From positions 1 to 41,145 of the forward strand of contig JAQWTF010000111.1 in assembly GCA_029242825.1 (NCBI GenBank): a stretch of 41,145 nucleotides of DNA. The letters run 5' to 3'. Source of the DNA: MAG-120531 sp029242825 (lineage in GTDB: Bacteria > Bacteroidota > Bacteroidia > Flavobacteriales > Flavobacteriaceae). Below the pieces are notes generated by a model, which was not told where the DNA came from, did no database searches, and was given only the letters and a program-made list of their open reading frames with translations. A program made the position numbers and the translations under genes. How positions within the stretch are numbered: the first letter of the stretch is position 1; every line of letters starts with the position of its first letter. This document shows positions 8,120-16,976 of the stretch, piece after piece.

Positions 8120-10033
8120 ATGATACCATTTTCAGAATTGGGACTTCAAGAGTCCCTGCTCAAAGCTATTGAAGATTTAGGCTTTGAAACCCCATCAGAA
8201 GTTCAAGAAAAAGCCATTCCCCTATTATTAGCAGACCACATAGATTTAGTGGCGCTAGCACAAACAGGTACTGGAAAAACAGCTGCTTTTGGATTTCCAC
8301 TTATTCAAAGAATAGATCCTTCAAGTAGAACAACACAAGGTTTAATACTTTCACCTACCAGAGAACTTTGCTTACAAATAACAAAGGAGATTCAAGCGTA
8401 TTCAAAATATGAAAGAGGCTTAAATACGGTAGCCATATACGGTGGTGCTAGCATTCAAGACCAAGCGAGACAAATTCAGAGAGGCGCACAAATTGTTGTA
8501 GCTACCCCTGGAAGAATGAAAGATATGATCAGCAGAGGAATGGTAGACATTTCTAAAATTGATTACTGCATATTGGATGAAGCAGACGAAATGTTAAATA
8601 TGGGGTTCTTTGAAGACATCAAAGACATTTTATCCAATACACCAAAAGAAAAAGCGACCTGGTTGTTTTCAGCTACCATGCCTAAAGAAGTCGCTATTAT
8701 TGCTAAAAAATTCATGAACAGCCCACAAGAAATTACTGTGGGAACTAAGAATTCTGGAGCAACAACAGTACAACATGAATATTATGTAGCCGGAGGAAGA
8801 GACCGTTACCCTGTGTTAAAAAGATTGGCAGATACCAATCCTAACATTTTTTCTGTGATTTTTTGTAGAACAAAAAGAGACACTCAAAAAGTAGCTGAAA
8901 ACTTAATTGAAGACGGTTACAACGCAGGAGCACTTCACGGAGATTTAAGCCAGAACCAGAGAGATTTGGTCATGAACGCTTTTAGAAAAAAACAAATACA
9001 AATGTTAGTTGCTACAGATGTAGCAGCCAGAGGAATAGATGTAGACGACATTACACACGTAATTAACTACCAACTTCCAGATGAAATAGAAACATACAAC
9101 CACCGTTCAGGAAGAACCGGAAGGGCAGGTAAATCAGGAACTTCTATGGTTATTATCACCCGCTCAGAAATGAGAAAGATAAAAGCCATTGAAAACAAAA
9201 TTCAAAAGAAATTTATAGCAAAACCTATTCCAACAGGAATGGAAATATGCGAAACCCAACTGTACCACTTAGTAAACAAGATTAAGGATACAGAAGTAAA
9301 TGCAGATGTAGAAAACTACCTTCCTGCCATTAACGAGATGCTAGAAGGTATTGATAAGGATACCTTGGTGCAAAAAATTGTTTCCGTTGAATTTGGTCGT
9401 TTCTTTAATTATTACAATAAGGCTAAGGATTTAAACTCAAATGACAGGGACAGAGGAGAAAGACCTGAAAGAGGAGAGCGTAGAGATTCTGGCGACTCTA
9501 GAGACAGAGGCGCCTCAAAAAACTACGGTGGAGACGGATCTACCCGTTATTTCATTAATATTGGTGAAAAAGACGGTTATGATTGGATGTCCCTAAAAGA
9601 CTTTTTAAGAGACACTGTCAACCTTGGTAAAGACGACATTTTCAAAGTAGATGTTAAAGAAAGTTTTTCATTCTTTAACTCTGAAGCTAATGTTGAAGAA
9701 GCCATTTTAAATACTTTTAAGGACCTAAAGGTCGACGGCCGATTTGTTAATGTCGAAGTCTCTAACAATCCAATTGGTGGAGGTTCCAGCAGAGGTGGCG
9801 GAGGTTTTAAAGGCAGAAGTAAAGGCGGATCTGGTGGCGGAAGCGGTTTTAGAAGCAAAGAACGTGGTGGCTACAAAGGGGGTGGATCTTCAAGATCAGA
9901 TCGCCCTTCTAGATCTACTAGTTCAGACAGGTCTGATTCCGGAAGAAGGGGTTCTGGAGATGGAGGTAAATCCTTTGGCGGATCTCCTTTCTCGGAAAAC
10001 AAGAAAAGCAAGAGAAGAAACGGATTTATGTAA
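8120..10033 (+). CDS. deaD: DEAD-box RNA helicase with DbpA-like RNA-binding domain and RGG-like tail
   Basis: A 637-residue ATP-dependent RNA helicase, probably active in ribosome assembly, RNA decay or cold adaptation. The core has the Q motif (FETPSEVQEKAIP), AQTGTGKT (47-54), PTRE, DEAD (153-156), SAT (184-186), ATDVAARGID and HRSGRTGR. After a charged Arg/Asp/Gly linker (about 440-470), residues 475-549 resemble the DbpA/CsdA C-terminal RNA-binding fold (RYFINIGEKDGYDW). The final 85 residues are low complexity, rich in Gly, Ser, Arg and Lys, and probably bind RNA non-specifically. The long structured leader suggests post-transcriptional control. A strong terminator follows. DeaD/CsdA type is most likely, but the exact orthologue is uncertain. 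Confidence 0.93.
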   Translation: MIPFSELGLQESLLKAIEDLGFETPSEVQEKAIPLLLADHIDLVALAQTGTGKTAAFGFPLIQRIDPSSRTTQGLILSPTRELCLQITKEIQAYSKYERGLNTVAIYGGASIQDQARQIQRGAQIVVATPGRMKDMISRGMVDISKIDYCILDEADEMLNMGFFEDIKDILSNTPKEKATWLFSATMPKEVAIIAKKFMNSPQEITVGTKNSGATTVQHEYYVAGGRDRYPVLKRLADTNPNIFSVIFCRTKRDTQKVAENLIEDGYNAGALHGDLSQNQRDLVMNAFRKKQIQMLVATDVAARGIDVDDITHVINYQLPDEIETYNHRSGRTGRAGKSGTSMVIITRSEMRKIKAIENKIQKKFIAKPIPTGMEICETQLYHLVNKIKDTEVNADVENYLPAINEMLEGIDKDTLVQKIVSVEFGRFFNYYNKAKDLNSNDRDRGERPERGERRDSGDSRDRGASKNYGGDGSTRYFINIGEKDGYDWMSLKDFLRDTVNLGKDDIFKVDVKESFSFFNSEANVEEAILNTFKDLKVDGRFVNVEVSNNPIGGGSSRGGGGFKGRSKGGSGGGSGFRSKERGGYKGGGSSRSDRPSRSTSSDRSDSGRRGSGDGGKSFGGSPFSENKKSKRRNGFM

Positions 10034-10048
10034 TCATATATTTTAGTT

Positions 10049-10078
10049 AAAAAAAAGGCGCCAAGGCGCCTTTTTTTT
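10049..10078 (+). terminator. Intrinsic terminator after the helicase gene
   Basis: Stem GGCGC (10057-10061) with GCGCC (10066-10070) around loop CAAG, flanked by eight A and eight T residues. It begins 16 bases after the helicase stop codon. The A/T symmetry means it could work in both directions. Confidence 0.85.
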
Positions 10079-10112
10079 GTTTTCCATCCTATCTTTATGC
10101 CAAGCTTAAGAT

Positions 10113-10895
10113 ATGAGAAATAACAGACCAACAATCAAAATAGTCCTTTTTACATTTACTTTTATTCTTGGACTGCAATCTATCTTAGCGCAGTCAGATG
10201 AGATAAATGCGACTATTATAAATGCTCAAACACAGGAGGCTTTAGAAAGTGTTCACGTCATTAATCTTTCTCAAATAAAGGGAACCATAACAGATAAGGA
10301 TGGAAACTTCACAGTCCCTGCGGTAGCCAATGACACCTTACTTTTATCTTATTTAGGTTTTAAAACTATCAAGGTTAGGGTGACCAATGATATGATGACT
10401 TTCCAAAATACAAAAATAGCTTTGACAGAGTTAGCATATGCCTTAGAGGAAGTGGTTTTAAAACCATATCAACTCACGGGTTACTTAGAAATAGACATTA
10501 GAAAACTCCCCGTCAATACCGCATTTCAATACAGCATATCTGGCCTAAACGTCAGTTATGAGGCAGGTAATAAGAGACCATCATCTGTTTCAAAGGTTCT
10601 TGGAGCTATTTTAAATCCCGCAGACCTGCTTAGAAACTTGTTCGGAAAGAAACCAAAGCAAATGAGAAAGCTCAGACAGATGAAAGAAGACAACAATATT
10701 AAGGACCTGCTCGCTTCTAAATTCGACAGAGAAACGCTCACCGCATTACTGCAAATTGAAGAAGCAGATATTCAAGACATTCTAAGTAACTGCAACTATT
10801 CCAAGTCATTTATTAAAACAGCTAACGACCTTCAAATTCTAGATGCCATAAGTGGCTGCTATGAGGAGTATAAAGTTTTAAACAGACAGAAATAG
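10113..10895 (+). CDS. Secreted protein with CarboxypepD_reg-like domain
   Basis: A 260-residue exported protein of unknown role. An N-terminal signal peptide (hydrophobic about 9-25, cleavage after LAQ) leads into a carboxypeptidase regulatory-like beta-sandwich at about 28-115 (TQEALESVHVINLS, then GTITDKDGNF and LLLSYLGFKTIKV). This domain often begins SusC-type TonB receptors, but here no barrel follows. The remaining 140 residues look mostly helical and basic in the middle (KKPKQMRKLRQMK). The gene lies between the helicase terminator and an amylase gene, with its own TATCTTTA -7-like box at 10090-10097. It may sit in the periplasm or at the outer membrane. Confidence 0.8.
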   Translation: MRNNRPTIKIVLFTFTFILGLQSILAQSDEINATIINAQTQEALESVHVINLSQIKGTITDKDGNFTVPAVANDTLLLSYLGFKTIKVRVTNDMMTFQNTKIALTELAYALEEVVLKPYQLTGYLEIDIRKLPVNTAFQYSISGLNVSYEAGNKRPSSVSKVLGAILNPADLLRNLFGKKPKQMRKLRQMKEDNNIKDLLASKFDRETLTALLQIEEADIQDILSNCNYSKSFIKTANDLQILDAISGCYEEYKVLNRQK

Positions 10896-11007
10896 TGTTG
10901 CTCAATAGTACCCATCACTACTTTTAATCCGCAGGTAGCTTCATCTACATCATATCCCCATAAAATACATTCCTTTTTAGTATATTGCTTTACTTAAAAG
11001 AACACCA

Positions 11008-12660
11008 ATGAAGCCATCTATTTTCATCTGTCCAGCCATTTTATTATTATTATTATTTAACGGCTGTAAAGAGAAAGAAAACCTTAATCTAGAAAGTTCA
11101 AATACACCATTTGTTTGGGAGAATGCCAATATGTATTTCCTATTGACAGACCGATTTAATAACGGTGACAAAACCAATGACATAAGCTTCAATAGAACCA
11201 AAGAAACTGCGGTACTTAGGGGTTTCAAAGGCGGTGACTTTGCAGGTGTCACACAAAAAATAAATGAAGGATACTTCACTAAATTAGGAATTAATGCGCT
11301 CTGGTTCTCCCCTGTCGTTGAACAAATTCACGGAGCTACAAATGAAGGAACTGGAAACACTTACGGATTTCATGGCTATTGGACCAAAGATTGGACCGCT
11401 ATTGAACCTAATTTTGGCACAGAAGCAGCACTTAGAACTTTGGTGGAGACAGCTCATGCAAATGGTATTAGAATCGTGATGGATGTTGTCTTAAACCATA
11501 CTGGACCCGTGACTGAAAAGGATGAGGTTTGGCCAGAGGATTGGGTAAGAACTTCCCCAGCTTGTACTTATGATTCCTATGAAAATACTACCGCTTGTAC
11601 CCTTGTGAAAAACCTGCCTGATATTTTAACAGAATCTAACGAAGAAGTTTCATTGCCTAACTTTCTACTGGAAAAATGGAAGAATGAAGGTAGACTAAAA
11701 GAAGAATTAGCCTCCTTAGATGACTATTTTTCTAGAACCGGATATCCTAGAACACCTCAGGCGTATATTGTTAAATGGCTCACAGATTATGTAAAAGACT
11801 TTGGCATTGATGGATTTAGAGTAGACACCGTAAAACACGCTTCAGAAACAGCCTGGGACATGTTGTACACAGAAGCATCCTTTGCTTTTGATACATGGAA
11901 AAAAAATAATCCTGAAAAAGTTTTAGATCAGAATTCATTTTATATGATGGGCGAGGTTTATAATTATGGCATTTCTGGAGGAAGATCCTATGATTTTGGC
12001 AATAAAAAAGTAGATTATTACGCACATGGTTTTCATTCTTTGATCAATTTTGAACTTAAGTACGACGCAGACAAATCCTACGCTGAGATATTTAAAAAAT
12101 ACGACAGCCTCTTAAATGGTCCCTTTAGGGAAAAAAGTGTTTTAAATTACCTCACTTCCCACGACGACGGACAACCTTATGACAAGCTAAGAGAGAAAGG
12201 ATTCAGAGCGGCAAATGTATTATTACTTACCCCTGGGGGGTCTCAAATTTATTATGGAGATGAGACCAATAGAAACTTAATTGTACAAGGGACTGAGGGT
12301 GACGCCACCTTGAGAAGCTTCATGAATTGGGAGGAAATAGACACTCAAAAAGAGTTGTTGCGTCATTGGCAAATGCTTGGACAGTTTAAAGGGAATCACA
12401 TAGCTGTAGGCGCTGGAAAACATAAAGACATAAGTACAACTCCCTATGTTTTTTCAAGGGAGTATCTGAGAAACAAACTCGAAGACAAAGTAATTATTGG
12501 TTTGGATTTACCCGAAGGAAAAAAGGACATTTCGGTTGGGTCAATATTTAAAAACGGACAAGCGCTAAAAGACACTTATTCTGGAAATACCACTGAAGTT
12601 ATTAATGGAAAAGTGTCGTTAGACACTCCATATACTCTAGTGCTATTGGAAGCTAATTAA
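11008..12660 (+). CDS. GH13 alpha-amylase-family lipoprotein
   Basis: A 550-residue glycoside hydrolase family 13 enzyme, probably cleaving alpha-1,4-glucans at the cell envelope. A type II signal peptide ends in FNGC (Cys20), so it is lipid-anchored. Catalytic-barrel motifs are in order: MDVVLNHTG (158-166), GFRVD (269-273, nucleophile D273), GEV (315-317, acid/base E316) and SHDD (384-387, D386). NMYFLLTDRFNNGD near 41-54 marks the first barrel strand. C186 and C197 might form a disulphide, as in periplasmic MalS-type amylases. The last 80 residues form the usual C-terminal beta domain. No SusC/SusD pair is adjacent, so it is not inside a typical starch-utilisation locus. Substrate is inferred. 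Confidence 0.92.
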   Translation: MKPSIFICPAILLLLLFNGCKEKENLNLESSNTPFVWENANMYFLLTDRFNNGDKTNDISFNRTKETAVLRGFKGGDFAGVTQKINEGYFTKLGINALWFSPVVEQIHGATNEGTGNTYGFHGYWTKDWTAIEPNFGTEAALRTLVETAHANGIRIVMDVVLNHTGPVTEKDEVWPEDWVRTSPACTYDSYENTTACTLVKNLPDILTESNEEVSLPNFLLEKWKNEGRLKEELASLDDYFSRTGYPRTPQAYIVKWLTDYVKDFGIDGFRVDTVKHASETAWDMLYTEASFAFDTWKKNNPEKVLDQNSFYMMGEVYNYGISGGRSYDFGNKKVDYYAHGFHSLINFELKYDADKSYAEIFKKYDSLLNGPFREKSVLNYLTSHDDGQPYDKLREKGFRAANVLLLTPGGSQIYYGDETNRNLIVQGTEGDATLRSFMNWEEIDTQKELLRHWQMLGQFKGNHIAVGAGKHKDISTTPYVFSREYLRNKLEDKVIIGLDLPEGKKDISVGSIFKNGQALKDTYSGNTTEVINGKVSLDTPYTLVLLEAN

Positions 12661-12702
12661 TTCATTGGGGTCTGGTTAAATAACTTGAAGCGCCTACCAA
12701 AA

Positions 12703-13191
12703 TTAACGGGCCAATTGGCCATTTTTGTATTTGATCGCATATTGATAAATTACTCTGTTGCGCTCTGCCCAAGCCACCAAGCCTTTAAGCTCCTCTTCCG
12801 TAAGGCCTCCGTGGGTCCAGGTGTATGATTTCAATGGCATTTCTCCCTCTTGAACCTCTGCTGCAAGTTCTTCTATTTTATGGTCCTTTTTCTTAGTGCT
12901 ATAAGTCTCCCATTCAGAAAAATTTAAATGCTTTTTACCCTCTGAAATATGGTCCTCTATCCAATAAGATACTGGTGCAATAGTATTGTACCAGGGATAG
13001 TTTGTATTGTTAGAATGGCAATCGTAACATTTGTTTTGAAGTGTAACTAAAATAGGGGCTGGCGGCTCAGTTTCATCTTCAAAATAAGTAGTACTATACG
13101 TTTCAGAAATATTTTTTTCTGGTCTGTAAAACTGCATTCCGAGGAATACAATTGTCACTAAAATTAACACTTTCTTTAAAAATTTATTCAT
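12703..13191 (-). CDS. Haem-binding-domain protein (single CxxCH)
   Basis: A 162-residue exported protein of the Haem_bd family (PF14376 type). An N-terminal hydrophobic segment (about 7-20) anchors or exports it. The sequence CYDCH (55-59) is a c-type haem attachment site, followed by the family text SNNTNYPWYNTIAPVSYWI and, near 117-129, EMPLKSYTWTHGG, whose Met118 could be the distal ligand. The C-terminal half is helical. It probably carries a covalent haem in the periplasm, but its redox partner is unknown. It is convergent with the amylase gene and divergent from purB; a TATTTTTG -7 box lies upstream. Confidence 0.88.
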   Translation of the reverse strand: MNKFLKKVLILVTIVFLGMQFYRPEKNISETYSTTYFEDETEPPAPILVTLQNKCYDCHSNNTNYPWYNTIAPVSYWIEDHISEGKKHLNFSEWETYSTKKKDHKIEELAAEVQEGEMPLKSYTWTHGGLTEEELKGLVAWAERNRVIYQYAIKYKNGQLAR

Positions 13192-13213
13192 GACTAGTTA
13201 TTTTACTTTAACT

Positions 13214-13221
13214 CAAAAATA
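13214..13221 (-). promoter_or_regulatory. Probable -7 box of the haem-binding protein gene
   Basis: The minus strand reads TATTTTTG (TAnnTTTG), 22 bases before the ATG at 13191. No TTG is seen at the expected spacing. Confidence 0.45.
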
Positions 13222-13403
13222 CATATTTTTAAGCATAGAAATAAAGCACCCTACACTAAATCAATCACGAATTTTGAGATAGCACTTTCTAACTGATTAT
13301 AGCCCTATTGATAAAGTGTATAATAGATCATAAAACAGCTTATAAATAATCCAATCAAGCCTTCTTATGGGCTAAATGTGTAAGATCTTTATAAAGCTTT
13401 TCC

Positions 13404-13411
13404 TATCTTTG
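13404..13411 (+). promoter_or_regulatory. Probable purB -7 box
   Basis: TATCTTTG matches TAnnTTTG and ends 18 bases before ATG 13430. It decides the purB start, because the in-frame upstream ATG at 13376 would precede the promoter. Confidence 0.55.
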
Positions 13412-13429
13412 CCGCTTAATAAATTTATC

Positions 13430-14773
13430 ATGGCATTAGACGCATTACACGCCATTTCTCCTATAGATGGTCGTTATTCAAGTAAAGTTTCAAATTTATC
13501 TCCTTATTTTTCAGAGGCTGCATTAATCAAATACAGGGTTCTTGTAGAAATTGAGTACTTTATTGGCCTTTGTGAATGTCCTTTGCCACAGTTGGTTTCC
13601 TTTGACAAAAACAAGTATCCCAGGCTTAGAGAAATATATACAAGTTTCAAAGATCAGGATGCTATAGCGATAAAAAAAATTGAATCTGTTACCAATCATG
13701 ACGTAAAGGCCGTTGAATATTTTATCAAAGAAAAATTTGATGTGCTTGGTTTACAGTCCTTTAAAGAGTTTATTCATTTTGGGCTTACTTCTCAAGACAT
13801 TAACAATACAGCCATACCCCTTTCCTTAAAAGAAGCGACGCAAACGCAATACATACCTACTTTAGAGTCATTAATAGCCCAACTAAAAATAATGAGCTCA
13901 GAATGGTCAGACGTGCCTTTGTTGGCCAGAACACATGGCCAGCCAGCATCGCCTACAAGGCTAGGCAAAGAAATCATGGTATTCGTAGTGAGACTAGAGC
14001 ATCAATTAAAAGCGTTAAAAGCCATTCCTTTCGGAGCAAAATTCGGGGGAGCTACAGGGAATTACAATGCCCATTTTGTAGCCTATCCCTCTATTGATTG
14101 GAAACTTTTTGGCACCCAATTTGTAGAAAAAACCCTAGGATTGTCGCATTCCTTTCCTACCACTCAAATTGAGCACTACGATTCTATGGCGGCTTTGTTT
14201 GACGCAATGAAAAGAATCAATAATATTCTTATAGACTTAGATCGAGATTTCTGGACCTATGTCTCGATGGATTATTTTAAACAAAAAATTAAGGCTGGTG
14301 AAGTGGGGTCTTCTGCAATGCCTCACAAAGTAAATCCTATTGATTTTGAAAACTCAGAAGGAAATTTAGGTATTGCCAATGCATTATTTGAACATTTATC
14401 TGCCAAACTACCTATTTCAAGATTACAGAGGGATCTTACAGACAGTACCGTACTAAGAAACATAGGTGTTCCTTTAGCCCATACCATGATCGCTTTTGGT
14501 GCAACACAAAAAGGCCTCTCAAAATTACTCATCAACAAAGAAAAAATTGCCCAAGATCTAGAAAATAATTGGGCTGTAGTAGCAGAAGCTATTCAAACCA
14601 TTCTGAGAAGAGTAGGATATCCAAATCCTTATGAGGCGCTCAAAGGTTTAACTAGGACAAATAGTAAAATTGATCAAAATAGTATTGCTGCTTTCATTGA
14701 AACTTTAGCAGTAAACAACGCTATTAAAAATGAATTAAAAGCGATTAGCCCTAGTAATTACACCGGAATATAG
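13430..14773 (+). CDS. purB: Adenylosuccinate lyase
   Basis: A 447-residue fumarase/aspartase-superfamily enzyme. It acts twice in purine synthesis, splitting SAICAR to AICAR and adenylosuccinate to AMP, with release of fumarate each time. It has the N-terminal LHAISPIDGRYSSKV, the TSQDINNTA motif (120-128), general-acid His169 in ARTHGQPA and the superfamily signature GSSAMPHKVNP (293-303) with catalytic serine S294 or S295. The length is normal for the long (E. coli-like) class. The start at 13430 gives the conserved MALDALHAISP; an 18-codon upstream extension overlaps the promoter and has no family likeness. It converges with the DUF4252 operon, with only three bases between the stops. Confidence 0.96.
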   Translation: MALDALHAISPIDGRYSSKVSNLSPYFSEAALIKYRVLVEIEYFIGLCECPLPQLVSFDKNKYPRLREIYTSFKDQDAIAIKKIESVTNHDVKAVEYFIKEKFDVLGLQSFKEFIHFGLTSQDINNTAIPLSLKEATQTQYIPTLESLIAQLKIMSSEWSDVPLLARTHGQPASPTRLGKEIMVFVVRLEHQLKALKAIPFGAKFGGATGNYNAHFVAYPSIDWKLFGTQFVEKTLGLSHSFPTTQIEHYDSMAALFDAMKRINNILIDLDRDFWTYVSMDYFKQKIKAGEVGSSAMPHKVNPIDFENSEGNLGIANALFEHLSAKLPISRLQRDLTDSTVLRNIGVPLAHTMIAFGATQKGLSKLLINKEKIAQDLENNWAVVAEAIQTILRRVGYPNPYEALKGLTRTNSKIDQNSIAAFIETLAVNNAIKNELKAISPSNYTGI

Positions 14774-14776
14774 TGC

Positions 14777-15337
14777 TTATAAACCTAAATCTGGCAATAA
14801 GCCTTTAAAGTTATCTATGGAGGCATTTGAAGATTGAAGAGCCTCTAAAAATGGCTTCAGATATTTAGGATTCAAACCGTCTCCCATTACCCTAATTAGC
14901 ACAAAACCTTCTTTACCACCCTTGGCATAGACAATGAGCTCTTTTAAAGCATCTTCAGAACCCAAATAGGAAACAGACCCTTGGTAGGCTTCTGCCTTGA
15001 GCTTCATAAGCTCCGTGTAGCTGCTCGTTGAAAGAATTTTTACAACAGTTTTAGATTCCGTATCAAATACTGATAGATCTTTTTGGTTATTTCTAAATAC
15101 GAGTACATTGAGTTTTTTTAATGTTGCCAAAGCTTCTTTTTGATCCGCCTCCAAGGAATCTACCGCTATATTTAATATGGAGGCTGGAAGGGTAAGACTT
15201 ATAAAGTTAGGGTCTTCAGATTTTTCTACAAAATAGGATTGTAAAGTGGGCTCTGAACTACAGGATACTAGACCAATAGCGAACACAAATACCAACAAAA
15301 CAATTGGAGATTTTTGAAATATTTTATTGTTTTTCAT
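14777..15337 (-). CDS. DUF4252 lipoprotein
   Basis: A 186-residue lipoprotein with a type II signal peptide (lipobox LVSC, Cys26). The mature part fits the DUF4252 family common in flavobacteria, as does its upstream neighbour. Shared text includes FISLTLPASILNIAVDS near the N-terminus and a YAKGGKEGFVLIRVMGD strand. No biochemical function is known for the family. Its ATG overlaps the neighbour's stop by one base (TAATG), so the two are coupled. It is the last gene of a sigma/anti-sigma operon, so it may be an output or a sensor of that regulatory unit (inference). Confidence 0.82.
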   Translation of the reverse strand: MKNNKIFQKSPIVLLVFVFAIGLVSCSSEPTLQSYFVEKSEDPNFISLTLPASILNIAVDSLEADQKEALATLKKLNVLVFRNNQKDLSVFDTESKTVVKILSTSSYTELMKLKAEAYQGSVSYLGSEDALKELIVYAKGGKEGFVLIRVMGDGLNPKYLKPFLEALQSSNASIDNFKGLLPDLGL

Positions 15338-15891
15338 TAGATTTTTTGCTTTTGGTTCACCTTATTTAATTCTTGCGGCAAGTTCATCTTAGTAATTAGC
15401 GCATTAATCTTATTTAAGTCTATATCTCCACTAAGTGACAACAGAACCGTTTCTATAGTTTTACCGTTAATGTCTATATCTTCAAACTTTGAAACACCTG
15501 ACACAAACATCAGTAATTCTTTTACATGTGAGTCATCTCTTCCCTCGAGAACATAAAACTTAATTTGTGCCTCTTGGTCAGAAAAACGCATTAATTCTGA
15601 GAGTTTAGAGGACTTCAAATAATTGGTCACGTCATTACCCATCGCGGCAGCTACTTCTTTATCAGTAGTAGTAAAAACTTTTAAACTTGTGATACTTTTT
15701 GCAATATCAATAAAGTCTTTGGTTTCTTTGTCATCTGCGACAACTTCAAATTTAGCCAATAAGGAAAACATACTTTTGTTAATGACCATGGCGCTAACCG
15801 ACTTCTCGTTTTCATATTTATCAAAAACGGATTGGCTAAAACCAAGACTCACAGCGCTCAATAATACAGCAGTTAATAAAATTTTTTTCAT
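15337..15891 (-). CDS. DUF4252 exported protein
   Basis: A 184-residue DUF4252 protein with an ordinary signal peptide (MKKILLTAVLLSAVSLGFSQ, cut after SQ) and no lipobox, unlike its downstream paralogue. A YLKSSKLSELMRFSDQEAQI stretch and the LKELLMFVSG-type strand align loosely with the lipoprotein, which suggests an old duplication. It is probably periplasmic. It starts five bases after the stop of the anti-sigma-like gene and is co-transcribed with it. The function is unknown. Confidence 0.82.
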   Translation of the reverse strand: MKKILLTAVLLSAVSLGFSQSVFDKYENEKSVSAMVINKSMFSLLAKFEVVADDKETKDFIDIAKSITSLKVFTTTDKEVAAAMGNDVTNYLKSSKLSELMRFSDQEAQIKFYVLEGRDDSHVKELLMFVSGVSKFEDIDINGKTIETVLLSLSGDIDLNKINALITKMNLPQELNKVNQKQKI

Positions 15892-15896
15892 GGTTT

Positions 15897-16370
15897 CTAT
15901 TTGTTATTAGGGTTATAAATTTTTGTTTTTGCTTGTTCGAATTCATTTAAATAAACGGCAGAAGCGGTAGCCTTCTGATAGTTCTGTGCAAGTAGAGAAA
16001 AAGCGGATAGTGTTTGATTGTAGGCAATTTCTGCTTGTTTTTTCTGGTAATATTGTCTCCCAGAGAAGAAAGAACCTGAGAAAAGGATTAGTACAACCGC
16101 AACATTAGTCCACTTTGAATGCCACCACTGCTTTTCTAAATCTCGCAGACTGCTTTTGGGCGTTTCCCATGGCGCCCATTGTTTCAATGGTGCTATAGCC
16201 GTTTCTCGCTCCTTAGAAAAAAATGCAAACAAGTCTTTGTATGGCATTAAATGGGTAGGCACTTCTTCCATTTGAAAGAAATTACCTAGCAGCGCTTCTT
16301 CTTTGAGCGTTGTTTTACCTTCGAGGTATTTCTCTATGAGTATTTCAATTTTTTGTAAGTCCATACGCAT
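15897..16370 (-). CDS. Small membrane protein, probable anti-sigma factor
   Basis: A 157-residue protein with a cytosolic N-terminus (about 1-86), one membrane segment (87-106, VAVVLILFSGSFFSG) and a 50-residue periplasmic tail. The N-terminal ILIEKYLEGKTTLKEEALLGNFF resembles the start of many Bacteroidota FecR-like and other anti-sigma proteins; no zinc-binding ZAS motif is visible. It overlaps the ECF sigma gene by 26 bases, and position plus topology suggest it binds and holds that sigma at the membrane (inference). A second ATG two codons in could be the true start. Confidence 0.72.
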   Translation of the reverse strand: MRMDLQKIEILIEKYLEGKTTLKEEALLGNFFQMEEVPTHLMPYKDLFAFFSKERETAIAPLKQWAPWETPKSSLRDLEKQWWHSKWTNVAVVLILFSGSFFSGRQYYQKKQAEIAYNQTLSAFSLLAQNYQKATASAVYLNEFEQAKTKIYNPNNK

Positions 16371-16860
16371 GGTGTTTTACTAAATTTTCTTTTAATGTTT
16401 TTCTAGCTCTTGACAAAGCCACTCTCAAAGCAGTGGGCTTCATATCTAAAATAGCCTCAATCTCTTCATAAGACAATCCTTCTATATCTCTGAGCTGAAC
16501 CACTAGTTTTTGCTTTTCTGGCAATAGCTCCATAGCTTTTTCAACAATAGAGAAGCTGTTTCTGTGCTCTATAGATTCTGAAAGGCTGTCTGTAGGCTTT
16601 TCGTAGTTTACATGAACCAATCTCAAATGATTGCCTTGTTTGGATTTTAAACGATCTAAACAAAAGTTTTTGGTCATGGTCATGGCGTAAGCGTCAAGAT
16701 TCTGAACTGAAGTAAGACTGTCTCGCTTGTCCCATAATTTTAACGTTACCTCACCTACTGCGTCTTGGGCTTCTTGAGAAGACACCAATAATCTTTTAGC
16801 CACCCTAAACAAGCGCTCTTGTAAAGGAGTAATAAAAGATATGAATGCAGATTCTTCCAT
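16345..16860 (-). CDS. ECF-type RNA polymerase sigma factor
   Basis: A 171-residue extracytoplasmic-function sigma factor. Region 2 lies at about 8-75 (RVAKRLLVSSQEAQDAVGEV, then AYAMTMTKNFCLDRLK) and region 4 at about 105-158 (LLPEKQKLVVQLRDIEGLSY, EEIEAILDMKPTALRVALSR). The linker is short, as is usual for ECF sigmas. It is first in a leftward operon with a membrane anti-sigma-like protein and two DUF4252 proteins. No TAnnTTTG box is evident upstream, which would fit self-activation through a different promoter (inference). It is divergent from the S41 protease gene. Confidence 0.92.
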   Translation of the reverse strand: MEESAFISFITPLQERLFRVAKRLLVSSQEAQDAVGEVTLKLWDKRDSLTSVQNLDAYAMTMTKNFCLDRLKSKQGNHLRLVHVNYEKPTDSLSESIEHRNSFSIVEKAMELLPEKQKLVVQLRDIEGLSYEEIEAILDMKPTALRVALSRARKTLKENLVKHHAYGLTKN

Positions 16861-16958
16861 GTTATTCTAAATGCTTATTAATATAACGAACCAGAGATTG
16901 ATTTGTTACCAAAAAGTTTTTTTTTTGTTTTCTTGTATGTAAATTGCACTGTTAAAGG

Positions 16959-16976
16959 GTCATTTTTTAAAATGAC
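16959..16976. promoter_or_regulatory. Perfect inverted repeat before the S41 protease gene
   Basis: GTCATTTT (16959-16966) and AAAATGAC (16969-16976) are separated by TT and end 18 bases before the protease ATG. It may be an operator in the sigma/protease divergent region or a leader hairpin. Which of these applies is unknown. Confidence 0.4.

Noticed and set aside
9577..10134. Several open frames on both strands over the 3' end of the helicase gene
   Set aside because: They are by-products of the low-complexity Gly/Ser/Arg codons of the helicase tail; their translations are repetitive (Pro/Leu- or Val/Ala-rich) and they lack promoters of their own.
12709..12725. GGCCAATTGGCC followed by ATTTTT after the amylase gene, as a terminator
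   Set aside because: The stem is only four to five base pairs with a four-base loop, and it lies in the end of the haem-binding protein gene; too weak to call.
13376..13429. An upstream in-frame ATG that would lengthen PurB by 18 residues
   Set aside because: The extension covers the TATCTTTG -7 box and has no likeness to the PurB N-terminus; ATG 13430 gives the conserved start.
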